Positions 22,889-31,018 of a stretch of 32,411 nt of DNA are shown in pieces (position 1 is the first letter of the stretch; every line of letters starts with the position of its first letter). This DNA is from JAWWPY01 sp964412845 (GTDB lineage: Bacteria; Actinomycetota; Actinomycetes; Streptosporangiales; Streptosporangiaceae), in NCBI GenBank assembly GCA_964412845.1, contig CAYPQM010000076.1:1-32411 (forward strand). The letters are read 5' to 3'. The position numbers and the translations under genes were made by a program. A model generated the notes under the pieces. The model was not told the DNA's origin and did not search any database. It saw nothing but the letters and a program-made list of their open reading frames with translations.

Positions 22889-24934
22889 GTGCGCGCCATA
22901 GAGAAGTTCAGGGAATCCAGCCGCAACATCGCCGTGACCGGTGACGACGACCCGCCGGAGCAGCGGGCCCGGCTGGCCTTCGCCAGTTTCCTGATGCTCT
23001 TCGTTGAACTGGCGCTTATCCGGTGGACTGCCGCCAACAACGTCTATGTCACGAACGCCACTAATTTCGTGCTGCTGGCGAGCTTCCTCGGGATCGGCGT
23101 CGGCTTCCTGAACGCGCGCTCCACGCGGGACTTCCTGCGCTGGACACCGCTCGCGCTGATCCTGCTGGTGGGCTGGGAACTCGCCTTTCCTGTCATCCTG
23201 GCCACCCAGGCCGGGCCGAGCCCTTACCAGGGCCTCGGCGGGACCGCGGCGCTGCCCAAGCCGCTCACCCTGACGGTCGTCTTCGTGCTCAGCGTCGCGG
23301 TAATGGCCGGGTTCGGCCAGGCGGTCGCCCGGATTTTCGTCCAGTTCAAGCCGCTCCGGGCCTACCGGCTCGACATCGCGGGCAGCATCGCCGGGATTGT
23401 CGTGTTCTCCGTACTCGCCTTCCTCCAGCTGCCCCCCCTGTACTGGGCCCTGATAGCGGGCGGCGGCCTGGTGTACCTGCTGGCCCGGAATGGGCGCTGG
23501 TGGCAGTGGGTGCTCGTCGGCGGCTTCGTCGTCCTGCTCGGGGCTGAATCGTTCGTGCCAGGCCAGCACTGGTCCCCGTACTACAAGCTGTCCACCCTGC
23601 AACGCGGCGGCACCGCCCCGGCCCTGTACGTGTCCGCGAACAACATCCCCTACCAGGCCGCACGCTCCCTCGCCGTGCTGAAGAAGCAGAAGCCGTTCTA
23701 CTTCTACCCCTACCGGCACGTGACGACTTCGTCGCTGGCCAACGTCCTGATCATCGGGGCGGGCACGGGAAACGATGTCACGGTGGCCCTCTCCGAGGGG
23801 GCCAGGCACATCGACGCGGTCGAGATCGACCCGGCGCTGCTGCAGATCGGCCGTGACCGGCACCCGAGCCACCCCTACCAGGATCCGCGGGTCACCACCC
23901 ATGTCGCCGACGGCCGCGCCTACCTGGAGAACACGAGCACGAAGTACAACCTGATCGAGTTCGCGCTGCCTGACTCGCTGACCGCCGTGTCCGGGCAGTC
24001 CAACCTCCGGCTGGAGAGTTACCTGCTGACCTCCCAGTCGATGAAGGCCGCGATGGCGCGGCTCGCCCCGGGCGGCACCTTCTCCATGTACAACTACTAC
24101 GCGCCGTTCCTGTTCAGGCGGTATGCCACCACCCTGGAGGACGCGTTCGGGCAAGCGCCCTGCGCCGAGGTGGGGCCGCCGCTCGGCGGCCGGCGGCTGT
24201 CCGTGCTGACCGTCAAGCCCGGCGGGGCGGTGCCGAACTGCGCCAGCACCTGGCAGGGATCCAAGGTGGCTCCGGCCACCGATGACCACCCGTTCCCGTA
24301 CCTGCAGAACAACACCATCCCGTCCGCGTATCTGTGGATGCTCGGCCTGATCCTGCTGGCATCGCTGCTGTTCATCCGGGTCGCCGGCGGGGCGTTCAGC
24401 AAGATGCGCTCCTACCTGGACCTGGCCTTCATGGGGGCCGCGTTCCTCCTGCTCGAGACCAAGAACGTGGTGCAGTTCGCGCTCCTGTTCGGCGCGACAT
24501 GGTTCGTGAACTCGCTGGTCTTCGCGGCCGTGCTGGTCGCTGTCTATCTCGCGGTCGAGACCGCGAACCGGGTGCGATTGCCGCGCCCGCTGATCCTCTA
24601 CGCCCTGCTGATTGCCGCGCTGGCCGTGGCGTGGCTGGTGCCGCAGGAGGCGGTGCTCAGCCTGTCGCCGATCCCGCGGTTCCTGGCGGGCGGCGCCCTC
24701 GCCTTCGCTCCGATCTACCTCGCGAACCTGGTCTTCGCCCAGCGGTTCTCCGGCGTGGAGACCTCCAGCACGGCGTTCGCCGCCAACCTGCTCGGCGCGA
24801 TGGTCGGTGGCGCGCTGGAGTATGTCGCCCTCGCCACGGGCTACCGCTTCCTGCTGATCCTGACCGGCGTGCTCTACGCGCTGGCCTTCGTGGCCCGGCG
24901 GTTCATGGGCCAGCCAGCTCCGACGTCCACATGA
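22889..24934 (+). CDS. Polytopic membrane protein with spermidine-synthase-like domain
   Basis: This 681-aa protein has about twelve hydrophobic segments around a central Rossmann domain. Five or six helices occupy residues ~25-215 (FASFLMLFVELALIRW, LALILLVGWELAFPVI). The soluble domain spans ~240-460, with ANVLIIGAGTGNDVTVAL as the nucleotide or decarboxylated-SAM loop and HIDAVEIDPALL as the acidic strand end. More helices follow (YLWMLGLILLASLLFIRV, YLDLAFMGAAFLLLETK). The usual catalytic Asp of aminopropyltransferases (in YDVIIxD) is replaced: the segment reads YNLIEFALPDS. It is therefore a spermidine-synthase-fold membrane protein of uncertain activity. The GTG start lacks a ribosome binding site. 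Its end overlaps the convergent GntR gene by 32 bp. Confidence 0.82.
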   Translation: MRAIEKFRESSRNIAVTGDDDPPEQRARLAFASFLMLFVELALIRWTAANNVYVTNATNFVLLASFLGIGVGFLNARSTRDFLRWTPLALILLVGWELAFPVILATQAGPSPYQGLGGTAALPKPLTLTVVFVLSVAVMAGFGQAVARIFVQFKPLRAYRLDIAGSIAGIVVFSVLAFLQLPPLYWALIAGGGLVYLLARNGRWWQWVLVGGFVVLLGAESFVPGQHWSPYYKLSTLQRGGTAPALYVSANNIPYQAARSLAVLKKQKPFYFYPYRHVTTSSLANVLIIGAGTGNDVTVALSEGARHIDAVEIDPALLQIGRDRHPSHPYQDPRVTTHVADGRAYLENTSTKYNLIEFALPDSLTAVSGQSNLRLESYLLTSQSMKAAMARLAPGGTFSMYNYYAPFLFRRYATTLEDAFGQAPCAEVGPPLGGRRLSVLTVKPGGAVPNCASTWQGSKVAPATDDHPFPYLQNNTIPSAYLWMLGLILLASLLFIRVAGGAFSKMRSYLDLAFMGAAFLLLETKNVVQFALLFGATWFVNSLVFAAVLVAVYLAVETANRVRLPRPLILYALLIAALAVAWLVPQEAVLSLSPIPRFLAGGALAFAPIYLANLVFAQRFSGVETSSTAFAANLLGAMVGGALEYVALATGYRFLLILTGVLYALAFVARRFMGQPAPTST

Positions 24935-25688
24935 CAATCCGGGTCCGGTCCCCGCGGAACAGGTCACGGGCGAACTCCACCGGCTCGCCCCCGGCGGCGT
25001 AGGCGGTGCGCTCGACCAGCATGAGCGGAGCGCCCTCGCGGACCTGCAGGGCCTCCGCCTCGCGCACTCCCGCGATGACCGGTTCCAGGCTTTCGCGCGC
25101 CCGGTGCGGCCGCCGCCCGTAGCGGACCTCAAGGATCTCGTAGAGGGAGCCGTCGAGCCGGCAGCCCAGCAGCCCGGGGAAGGCGGCGGCCGGGAACAGT
25201 GAGTGCTCCACGGCCACCGGGCTGCCATCAGCCAGCCGGATCCGCCGTACCTCGTAGACCCGGTCGCGCTCGCCGAGCCTGAGGGCGGCCGCGGCGGCCG
25301 GGCCGGCCGGCCGCTCGGCCGCGGAAAGCACCTGCGCGCCCGCCACCATGCCGCGCCGCCGCAACTGCTCGGAGAACCCCGCGAGGGTGGTCAGGTCCTG
25401 CTCCAGCTTGGCCGCGGCCACGAAGGTCCCGCCGTGCCGGCCGACCGCCCGGGTCACCAGCCCGCGCCGGGCCAGCCTGCTGAGTGCATGCCGCAGCGTC
25501 ATCCGGCTGACCCCGAACCAGGCGGCCAGGTTCTTCTCGGTCGGCATCCGGTCGCCGGGGGCGAGCCGGCCGGCCGCGATCGCGTCGGCCAGCCAGTCCT
25601 CGATCTGGCCGTGCACGGTGGTTCCTGGCCCCCGGATGATCTCGGGCGGCTCGGGGGCCAGCGAAACCGGCCGGCTGCGTTCTGTCAT
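24903..25688 (-). CDS. GntR/HutC-family regulator (UTRA ligand domain)
   Basis: This 261-aa transcription factor has an N-terminal winged helix at about residues 22-92: IEDWLADAIAAGRLAPGDRM, then PTEKNLAAWFGVSRMTLRHALSRLARRG, the canonical GntR signature. A UTRA domain follows (~110-255) with VYEVRRIRLADGSPVAVEHS, LYEILEVRYG and FARDLFRGDRTRIVMWTSEL, as in HutC/DasR-type regulators that sense small metabolites. The gene follows the permease gene by 30 bp, so it is probably co-transcribed with it. Two GTCTAGAC palindromes upstream of the permease and kinase match the HutC-type operator style, so the protein likely represses this cluster and itself. The ligand is unknown, perhaps the transported compound or its phosphorylated form. 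Confidence 0.9.
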   Translation of the reverse strand: MTERSRPVSLAPEPPEIIRGPGTTVHGQIEDWLADAIAAGRLAPGDRMPTEKNLAAWFGVSRMTLRHALSRLARRGLVTRAVGRHGGTFVAAAKLEQDLTTLAGFSEQLRRRGMVAGAQVLSAAERPAGPAAAAALRLGERDRVYEVRRIRLADGSPVAVEHSLFPAAAFPGLLGCRLDGSLYEILEVRYGRRPHRARESLEPVIAGVREAEALQVREGAPLMLVERTAYAAGGEPVEFARDLFRGDRTRIVMWTSELAGP

Positions 25689-25718
25689 GCCCGGTGGTTC
25701 GTCAATAGCTGTCGCCGG

Positions 25719-27296
25719 TCAGCCCTCTACCTGGGAGGCCGGCCCGGCCACCAGCGGCGCGTCGTCCCCGGCCGGGGCGGTCACCGGGGCGAAGTCCTTG
25801 GTCCGCCCGACGAGCAGGTAGTAGAGCGCGCCGATCACGGCGAGCACCACGAACACCGTCCACAGGATCGGGATGCCGTTCAGGAACCCGAGGTGGAAGT
25901 CGAGCGCCAGCGCGGTCTGCTTCGGGGTCGGGTTGCTGGCCGCCCGGGGCCAGGCGAAGTTGACCAGCATCGCGCCGCCGTAGAGCAGGCCGAGGATATT
26001 GACCGGCAGGCCCCAGCGGCCCAGCTTGAACGGCGCGGTGGTCTTCGGCCAGCCGCGCAGCCGGGCCAGCAGGATCGCGGTGTTGCCCAGGAAGTAGGCG
26101 AAGTAGATCATCGCGGTCGCGGCGATGGCGATGATGCCCGCCCCGGTGTACTGAATGAACGGGATCGCGGCCAGCACGGCGATCGCGATGCAGGTCCACA
26201 GCGGCGTGTGCAGGGTCGGCGAGACCTTGGCCAGCGGCTTGGAGAACGGCAGCTGGTTGTCCCGCGACATGCCGAAACAGAGCCGGATCGTCGCGGCCAT
26301 GATGGACAGGCAGCAGACGAAGATCGCGGCTGACACCACGAGCAGGTAGATGGTGGCGAACGCGGGCGAGAAGTTCGCCTCGATGATCTGGGCCGGACCG
26401 AACCCGAGTCCGCCGTTACCGGTGATCGCGCCGTGCATGTTCGGGATCGCCATCAAGGTGCCGAGCAGGAACACGCCGCCGATGACGAACGCGCCCACGA
26501 TCGAGAAGAGCACCGCCTTGGGTGCGGCCCGGCGCGGGTCGCGGGTCTCCTCGGCCAGCGTGGACGCGGTGTCGAACCCGTAGATCACGAAGAGGCTCAT
26601 GAACATGGCGACCAGGAATGTGCTCGGCCCGACGTGCAGGCCGCCGCTGTTGGTCACCACCTTGAAGCCCTGGTGGTTGTGGAAGGCCATCAGGATCAGC
26701 GCGAACACGAACATGCCGAGGATCTCGAAGAGCACCCCGGTGTTGTTGATGATCGCGACGAGGCGCACCCCGTAGATGTTCAGCACGGTGATGACGACCA
26801 GGGTGATCAGCGCGACAGCCCGCTCGGTGCCCGTGCTTGAGCTCAGGCTGTGCCAGCCCAGGCCGTTCAGCGCCGGGATCAGCGCCAGCGGGATGGTCGC
26901 CACCACGGCGGTCACGGTGAGGATGCCGGCGAACATGTAGATCCAGCCGGAGCCCCAGGCGTAACTCCGCCGCGACAGGTACTTGGTCCACTGGAAGACC
27001 GAGCCGGCGATGGGGTAGTGGCTGGACACCTCGGCGAAGTTGAGCGCGATGATGAACTGGCCGAGCGCCACCACCGGCCAGGTCCAGATGAATACCCCGC
27101 CGATGGTGACCAGGCCCAGCGCGAACAGGGTGAAGATACCGGTCGACGGCGAGATGTAGCTGAACGCCACGGCGAACGAGCTGAAGGTGCCGAGGGAGCG
27201 CTTGAGCTCTTGCTTATAGCCGAACTGGGCCAGGTCAGCAGTGTCGCGCTCGTGCCCGCTGGGAGCCCCACCTGGAACTTCGGTGCTAGCGCTCAT
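25719..27296 (-). CDS. APC-superfamily amino acid/amine permease
   Basis: This 525-aa integral membrane transporter has about twelve helices. Family features are the N-terminal LKRSLGTFSSFAVAFSYISP with the unwound first helix (SPSTGIF), FAEVSSHYPIAGSVFQWTKY, YGFDTASTLAEETRDPRRAAP (the conserved cytoplasmic loop), and FGMSRDNQLPFSKPLAKVSP. These match the amino acid/choline transporter branch (GABA-permease and HNM1-like). The ATG at 27296 has GGGGAGGA about 8 nt upstream. The cargo is probably an amino acid or N-methylated amine, given the dimethylglycine/sarcosine-type dehydrogenase and serine ammonia-lyase across the divergent promoter. The C-terminus is a short acidic tail. Confidence 0.9.
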   Translation of the reverse strand: MSASTEVPGGAPSGHERDTADLAQFGYKQELKRSLGTFSSFAVAFSYISPSTGIFTLFALGLVTIGGVFIWTWPVVALGQFIIALNFAEVSSHYPIAGSVFQWTKYLSRRSYAWGSGWIYMFAGILTVTAVVATIPLALIPALNGLGWHSLSSSTGTERAVALITLVVITVLNIYGVRLVAIINNTGVLFEILGMFVFALILMAFHNHQGFKVVTNSGGLHVGPSTFLVAMFMSLFVIYGFDTASTLAEETRDPRRAAPKAVLFSIVGAFVIGGVFLLGTLMAIPNMHGAITGNGGLGFGPAQIIEANFSPAFATIYLLVVSAAIFVCCLSIMAATIRLCFGMSRDNQLPFSKPLAKVSPTLHTPLWTCIAIAVLAAIPFIQYTGAGIIAIAATAMIYFAYFLGNTAILLARLRGWPKTTAPFKLGRWGLPVNILGLLYGGAMLVNFAWPRAASNPTPKQTALALDFHLGFLNGIPILWTVFVVLAVIGALYYLLVGRTKDFAPVTAPAGDDAPLVAGPASQVEG

Positions 27297-27363
27297 GAAT
27301 GGGTCCTCCCCGTGCGGCGCAGGCGTGGAATGACGCGTAGCGTATGGTCGCGCGCGGTCAACT

Positions 27364-27371
27364 GTCTAGAC
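27364..27371. promoter_or_regulatory. Putative GntR operator 1 (permease side)
   Basis: The perfect palindrome GTCTAGAC sits 2 nt from a leftward -35-like TTGACC (27361-27356) in the permease leader. It shares the extended context tGTCTAGACCnTT with the second copy and resembles HutC/DasR-type sites (GGTCTAGACC core). Repression by the adjacent GntR protein is inferred. Confidence 0.6.
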
Positions 27372-27470
27372 CCTTTCGGGGCTGGGCCGGCCGCGCCCGC
27401 TGGGAAACCGTGCTGCTGCTGGAAGTGGAGTGAGCGGCGAAGACTGGGGTGCCTGCGGAGGGCATCAGCC

Positions 27471-27497
27471 ATGGAAAAGATCTTCTCTTTTGTCTAG
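27471..27497 (+). other. Eight-codon upstream reading frame ending in operator 2
   Basis: ATG at 27471 follows GGAGGG by 8 nt, the best ribosome binding site in this leader. It encodes MEKIFSFV and stops at a TAG (27495-27497) lying inside the GTCTAGAC palindrome. The frame is the same as the kinase gene, whose GTG is 33 nt further on. It may be a leader peptide, or the original kinase start interrupted by an amber codon. Confidence 0.4.
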
Positions 27498-27499
27498 AC
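27492..27499. promoter_or_regulatory. Putative GntR operator 2 (kinase side)
   Basis: A second perfect GTCTAGAC, 128 bp from the first centre to centre and 31 nt before the kinase GTG. Just upstream is an AT-rich 6-bp inverted repeat, AAAAGA-TCTTC-TCTTTT (27475-27491). Two identical 8-bp palindromes in one divergent gap argue for a specific regulator site. Confidence 0.6.
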
Positions 27500-27530
27500 C
27501 TTTATTGGCCAGCCCACTTACCCTGGGCCG

Positions 27531-28490
27531 GTGGTCACAGGGCGGCAGGACTCCCGCGGCGACGAGGGGCGCGGCGCTGACGCGGTGCCCGCCGAGCTCA
27601 CTGCCCTCTTCGACCGGACGGCGAGCCTCGCCGCCGGGCCCCGCTCGGTCCGGGTCCTGCCCGGCGGCCTGACCAACCGCAACTACCAGGTCACCACGCC
27701 CGACGGCGCATTCGTGGCCCGGATCTGCTCGAACGCCGAGATGCTCGGCATCGACCGGGACAACGAGCACCACAACTCGGTCGTCGCCGCGGCCGCCGGC
27801 GTGGGCGCGCCGGTCATCGAGTACCGGCCGCAGGACTGCCTCCTGGTCCTCGGCTACGTCGAGGGCCGGACATTCAGCAACGAGGACATGGCCGCGCCGG
27901 CCACCATTCCCCGGGTGGCCCGGGCCTGCCGGCGGCTGCACGGCGGCGGCCGGTTCGCGGGCGACTTCAACATGTTCGAGGTCCAGCGCCGGTATTACTC
28001 GGCCGCCCGGGCCCGCGGCTTCCGGATCCCGGTCGGCTACGACGACCTGATGCCGCGCTTCGAGGCCGCGCGGCGGGCGCTGGCCACCCGGGACGAGGGC
28101 ACGGTGCCGTGCAACAACGACCTGCTGGCCGGCAACTTCATCGACGACGGCACCAAGATCTGGCTCATCGACTACGAGTACTCCGGCAACAACGACCCCT
28201 GCTTCGAGCTCGGCAACATCGGCAGTGAGTGCGAGCTGACCCCGGACGCCCTGGCCGCCCTGGTCACCGAGTATTACGGCCGCCCGCTGCGGAACAAGAT
28301 CGCCCGCGCCAGGCTGTTCAGCGTGGTGGCCAAGTACGGGTGGACACTGTGGGGATCCATCCAGGACGCCACCAGCCCGCTCGGCTTCGACTTCTGGTCC
28401 TGGGCGATGGAGCGCTACGAAGGGGCGGCGGCCGGCCTGACCGCGGGCGAGTTCGACCAGCTCCTCGACGACGTGCAGCGAGACGACTGA
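27531..28490 (+). CDS. Choline/ethanolamine-kinase-like phosphotransferase
   Basis: This 319-aa cytosolic protein has the aminoglycoside-phosphotransferase/choline-kinase fold. PGGLTNRNYQV is the family N-lobe motif, with FVARI providing the ATP-binding strand. NDLLAGNF (Asp197 catalytic) and LIDYEYSGNNDPCFELGN (Asp214 metal-binding) match the choline/ethanolamine kinase C-lobe. The usual His two residues before the catalytic Asp is Asn195 here (PCNNDLL). The start is uncertain: GTG at 27531 or GTG at 27585 (VPAELTALF), which fits family N-termini better. An ATG with a strong ribosome binding site at 27471 is in the same frame but blocked by a TAG. The stop is 17 nt before the dehydrogenase ATG, so they form an operon. 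Substrate inferred as an amino alcohol or amine. Confidence 0.85.
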   Translation: MVTGRQDSRGDEGRGADAVPAELTALFDRTASLAAGPRSVRVLPGGLTNRNYQVTTPDGAFVARICSNAEMLGIDRDNEHHNSVVAAAAGVGAPVIEYRPQDCLLVLGYVEGRTFSNEDMAAPATIPRVARACRRLHGGGRFAGDFNMFEVQRRYYSAARARGFRIPVGYDDLMPRFEAARRALATRDEGTVPCNNDLLAGNFIDDGTKIWLIDYEYSGNNDPCFELGNIGSECELTPDALAALVTEYYGRPLRNKIARARLFSVVAKYGWTLWGSIQDATSPLGFDFWSWAMERYEGAAAGLTAGEFDQLLDDVQRDD

Positions 28491-28507
28491 CCGCGGGGAG
28501 GAGCGCC

Positions 28508-31018
28508 ATGCAGCCGGCACCGCAGGGGGATCCGGGAGGTCGTCCCGCCCGGCCGGCGCTGCCCAGCCGGGCCCGCGTGGTGATCATCGGCGGCGGGGTG
28601 ATCGGCACCAGCGTCGCCTACCACCTGGCCGAGATGGGCTGCCGTGACGTGCTCCTGCTGGAGCAGGGGCAGCTGTCCTGCGGGACCACCTGGCACGCGG
28701 CCGGGCTGGTCGGGCAGCTGCGCGCCTCGGAGAGCGGCACCAGGCTGGTGCAGTACTCGACCGAGCTGTACGCCCGGCTGGAGGATGAGGTCGGCCTGGG
28801 CACCGGGTTCCGGCGGTGCGGCGGCGTCACCGTCGCGCGGACGCAGGACCGCATGATCCAGCTCCGGCGGACCGCCGCCGCGGCCGCGGCCTACCAGCTC
28901 GACTGCGAGATCATCAGCCCGGAACGGGCCCGGGAGCTGTACCCGGTGATGGACGTCGCCGACCTGGCCGGGGCGATCTGGCTGCCTGACGACGGCCGGG
29001 CCAACCCGACCGACCTGACCTTCGCGCTGGCCGCCGGGGCCCGGCAGCGCGGGGTCCTGGTGCGCGAGCGGACCCGGGTGACCGGCATCCTGACGGCCGG
29101 CGGCGCGGTGACCGGGGTGGCCACCGAGGAAGGAGATGTCGAGGCGGAGATCGTGGTCAACTGTGCGGGGCAGTGGGCCAAGCAGGTCGGCGCCTGGTGC
29201 GGGGTGACCGTGCCGCTGCACTCCTGCGAGCACTTCTACGTGGTGACCGAGCAGATCCAGGGGGTGCACCGCGACCTGCCGATCCTGCGCGACCCGGACG
29301 GGTACACCTACTTCAAGGAAGAGGTGGGCGGCCTGATCGTCGGCGGGTTCGAGCCCGACGCCAAGCCCTGGGTGGCCCCCGACGCGCTGCCGTACCCCTT
29401 TGAATTCCAGCTTCTTGGCGAGGACTGGGACCATTTCTCGGTCCTCATGGAGAGCGCGCAGCTGCGTATCCCGGCCCTCAATGAGGCCGGCATCAAGATG
29501 TTCTACAACGGCCCGGAGAGCTTCACCCCGGACAATCAGTTCATTCTCGGCGAGGCCGCCGAGATGCGGAACTTCTTCGTCGGCGCGGGCTTCAACTCGG
29601 TCGGCATCGCCTCGGCCGGCGGGGCGGGCCGGGCGCTGGCGGAATGGATCCTGGCCGGCGACCCGGGCACCGACCTGTCGGCCGTCGACATCCGGCGGTT
29701 CGCCCGGTTCAACGGCAACAACTGGTGGCTGCGCGACCGGGTCGGCGAGATCCTCGGCCTGCACTACGCCATCCCGTGGCCGAACCGGGAACTGGAGACC
29801 GCCCGCCCGTTCCGCCGGTCGCCCGCTCATCACCTGCTCACCCAGGCCAACGCGTGCTTCGGCGCCAAGATGGGCTGGGAGCGGGCCAACTTCTTCGCGC
29901 CGCCGGGCGAGATCCCGGTGATCGAGTACTCCTGGGGCAAGCAGAACTGGCTGCCCTGGTCGGCCGCGGAACAGCGGGCCACCCGCTCGGATGTCGCCCT
30001 CTTCGACCAGACGTCGTTCTCCAAGTACCTGCTGACCGGTCCGGACGCGCTCGCGGCGCTGCAATGGCTGTGCACGGCGGACGTGGCCGTGCCGCCCGGC
30101 CGGACCGTCTACACGGGGATGCTCAACGAGCGGGGCAGCTACGAGGCCGACATCACCGTGACCCGGCTGGCCGGTGAGGAGTTCCTGCTGGTCAGCAGCG
30201 CCGCGGCGACCGAGCGCGACAAGGACCACATCACCCGGCGGATCCCGGCGGGTTCCCGGGCCACCCTGCTCGACGTGACGTCGGCCTATGCCGTGTACGG
30301 GGTGATGGGTCCCCGCGCGCGGGACCTGCTGGCCACGATGTCCAGCAGCGACTTCAGCGACACGGCGTTCCCGTTCGCCAGCAGCCGGGAGATCGGCCTC
30401 GGCTACTACACGGTCCGGGCGACCAGGATCACCTATGTCGGGGAACTCGGCTGGGAGTTGTACGTGCCCGCCGAATTCGCGGTCGGGGTGTACCAGGATC
30501 TTTGTGCTGCGGGAGCCGGGTTCGGCCTGGTCAACGCCGGTTATTACGCCATTGAGTCGATGCGCCTGGAAAAGGGTTACCGCGCCTTCGGCCGGGAGCT
30601 GACACCGGACTACAACCCGGTCGAGGCGGGGCTGTTGTTCGCCTGCAAGCTCGGCACCGACATCTCGTTCCTCGGCCGCGAAGCGGTCGAGAAGGCCCGG
30701 GCCGCGGGCCCCAGGCGCCGGCTCGTGTCGCTCGTCCTGGCCGACCCCGGCCCGATGATGTGGGGTGGCGAACTCATCCTGCGCGACGGGGTGGCCGTCG
30801 GCCAGGTGACCTCGGCCGCGTGGGGGGAGGCCCTCGGCGCCTCGGTCGGACTCGGCTACCTCCGGCACCCCGACGGCGTCGCCGTCACCGCCGATTTCCT
30901 CCGGTCGGGCAGCTACCAGGTGAATGTGGGCGGCGCGGTCTGCCCCGCCACGGTGGGACTGCGGCCCCCCTTCGACCCCGCGGGCGAGCGGGTCAGGGGC
31001 CCGGGAGGAGCGCGATGA
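28508..31018 (+). CDS. FAD-dependent dimethylglycine/sarcosine dehydrogenase-like enzyme with GcvT domain
   Basis: This 836-aa enzyme oxidatively demethylates an N-methyl amino acid and passes the carbon to tetrahydrofolate. Residues ~23-385 form the FAD-dependent (DAO) domain, with VVIIGGGVIGTSVAYHLAE and SCGTTWHAAGL; His63 in TWHAAG is where related enzymes attach FAD covalently. A short FAO_M-type middle follows, then a GcvT-like folate domain (LFDQTSFSKYLLTGPDA, GELGWELYVP, YYAIESMRLEKGYRAFG) and a GCV_T C-terminal domain (~730-825). GGGGAGGAG lies about 5 nt before the ATG. Its TGA overlaps the ATG of the serine ammonia-lyase gene (ATGA), a sign of coupling. The length matches Arthrobacter dimethylglycine oxidase (~830 aa). 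Dimethylglycine, sarcosine and other methylamines are all possible substrates. Confidence 0.88.
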   Translation: MQPAPQGDPGGRPARPALPSRARVVIIGGGVIGTSVAYHLAEMGCRDVLLLEQGQLSCGTTWHAAGLVGQLRASESGTRLVQYSTELYARLEDEVGLGTGFRRCGGVTVARTQDRMIQLRRTAAAAAAYQLDCEIISPERARELYPVMDVADLAGAIWLPDDGRANPTDLTFALAAGARQRGVLVRERTRVTGILTAGGAVTGVATEEGDVEAEIVVNCAGQWAKQVGAWCGVTVPLHSCEHFYVVTEQIQGVHRDLPILRDPDGYTYFKEEVGGLIVGGFEPDAKPWVAPDALPYPFEFQLLGEDWDHFSVLMESAQLRIPALNEAGIKMFYNGPESFTPDNQFILGEAAEMRNFFVGAGFNSVGIASAGGAGRALAEWILAGDPGTDLSAVDIRRFARFNGNNWWLRDRVGEILGLHYAIPWPNRELETARPFRRSPAHHLLTQANACFGAKMGWERANFFAPPGEIPVIEYSWGKQNWLPWSAAEQRATRSDVALFDQTSFSKYLLTGPDALAALQWLCTADVAVPPGRTVYTGMLNERGSYEADITVTRLAGEEFLLVSSAAATERDKDHITRRIPAGSRATLLDVTSAYAVYGVMGPRARDLLATMSSSDFSDTAFPFASSREIGLGYYTVRATRITYVGELGWELYVPAEFAVGVYQDLCAAGAGFGLVNAGYYAIESMRLEKGYRAFGRELTPDYNPVEAGLLFACKLGTDISFLGREAVEKARAAGPRRRLVSLVLADPGPMMWGGELILRDGVAVGQVTSAAWGEALGASVGLGYLRHPDGVAVTADFLRSGSYQVNVGGAVCPATVGLRPPFDPAGERVRGPGGAR

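Noticed and set aside
22817..25228. 803-codon minus-strand frame opposite the membrane synthase-like gene and GntR
   Set aside because: Low-complexity Arg/Glu/Gln/Gly-rich antisense product. The opposite strand encodes a recognisable membrane protein.
28415..30868. 817-codon minus-strand frame opposite the dehydrogenase
   Set aside because: Antisense shadow; the plus strand carries FAD and GcvT motifs throughout.
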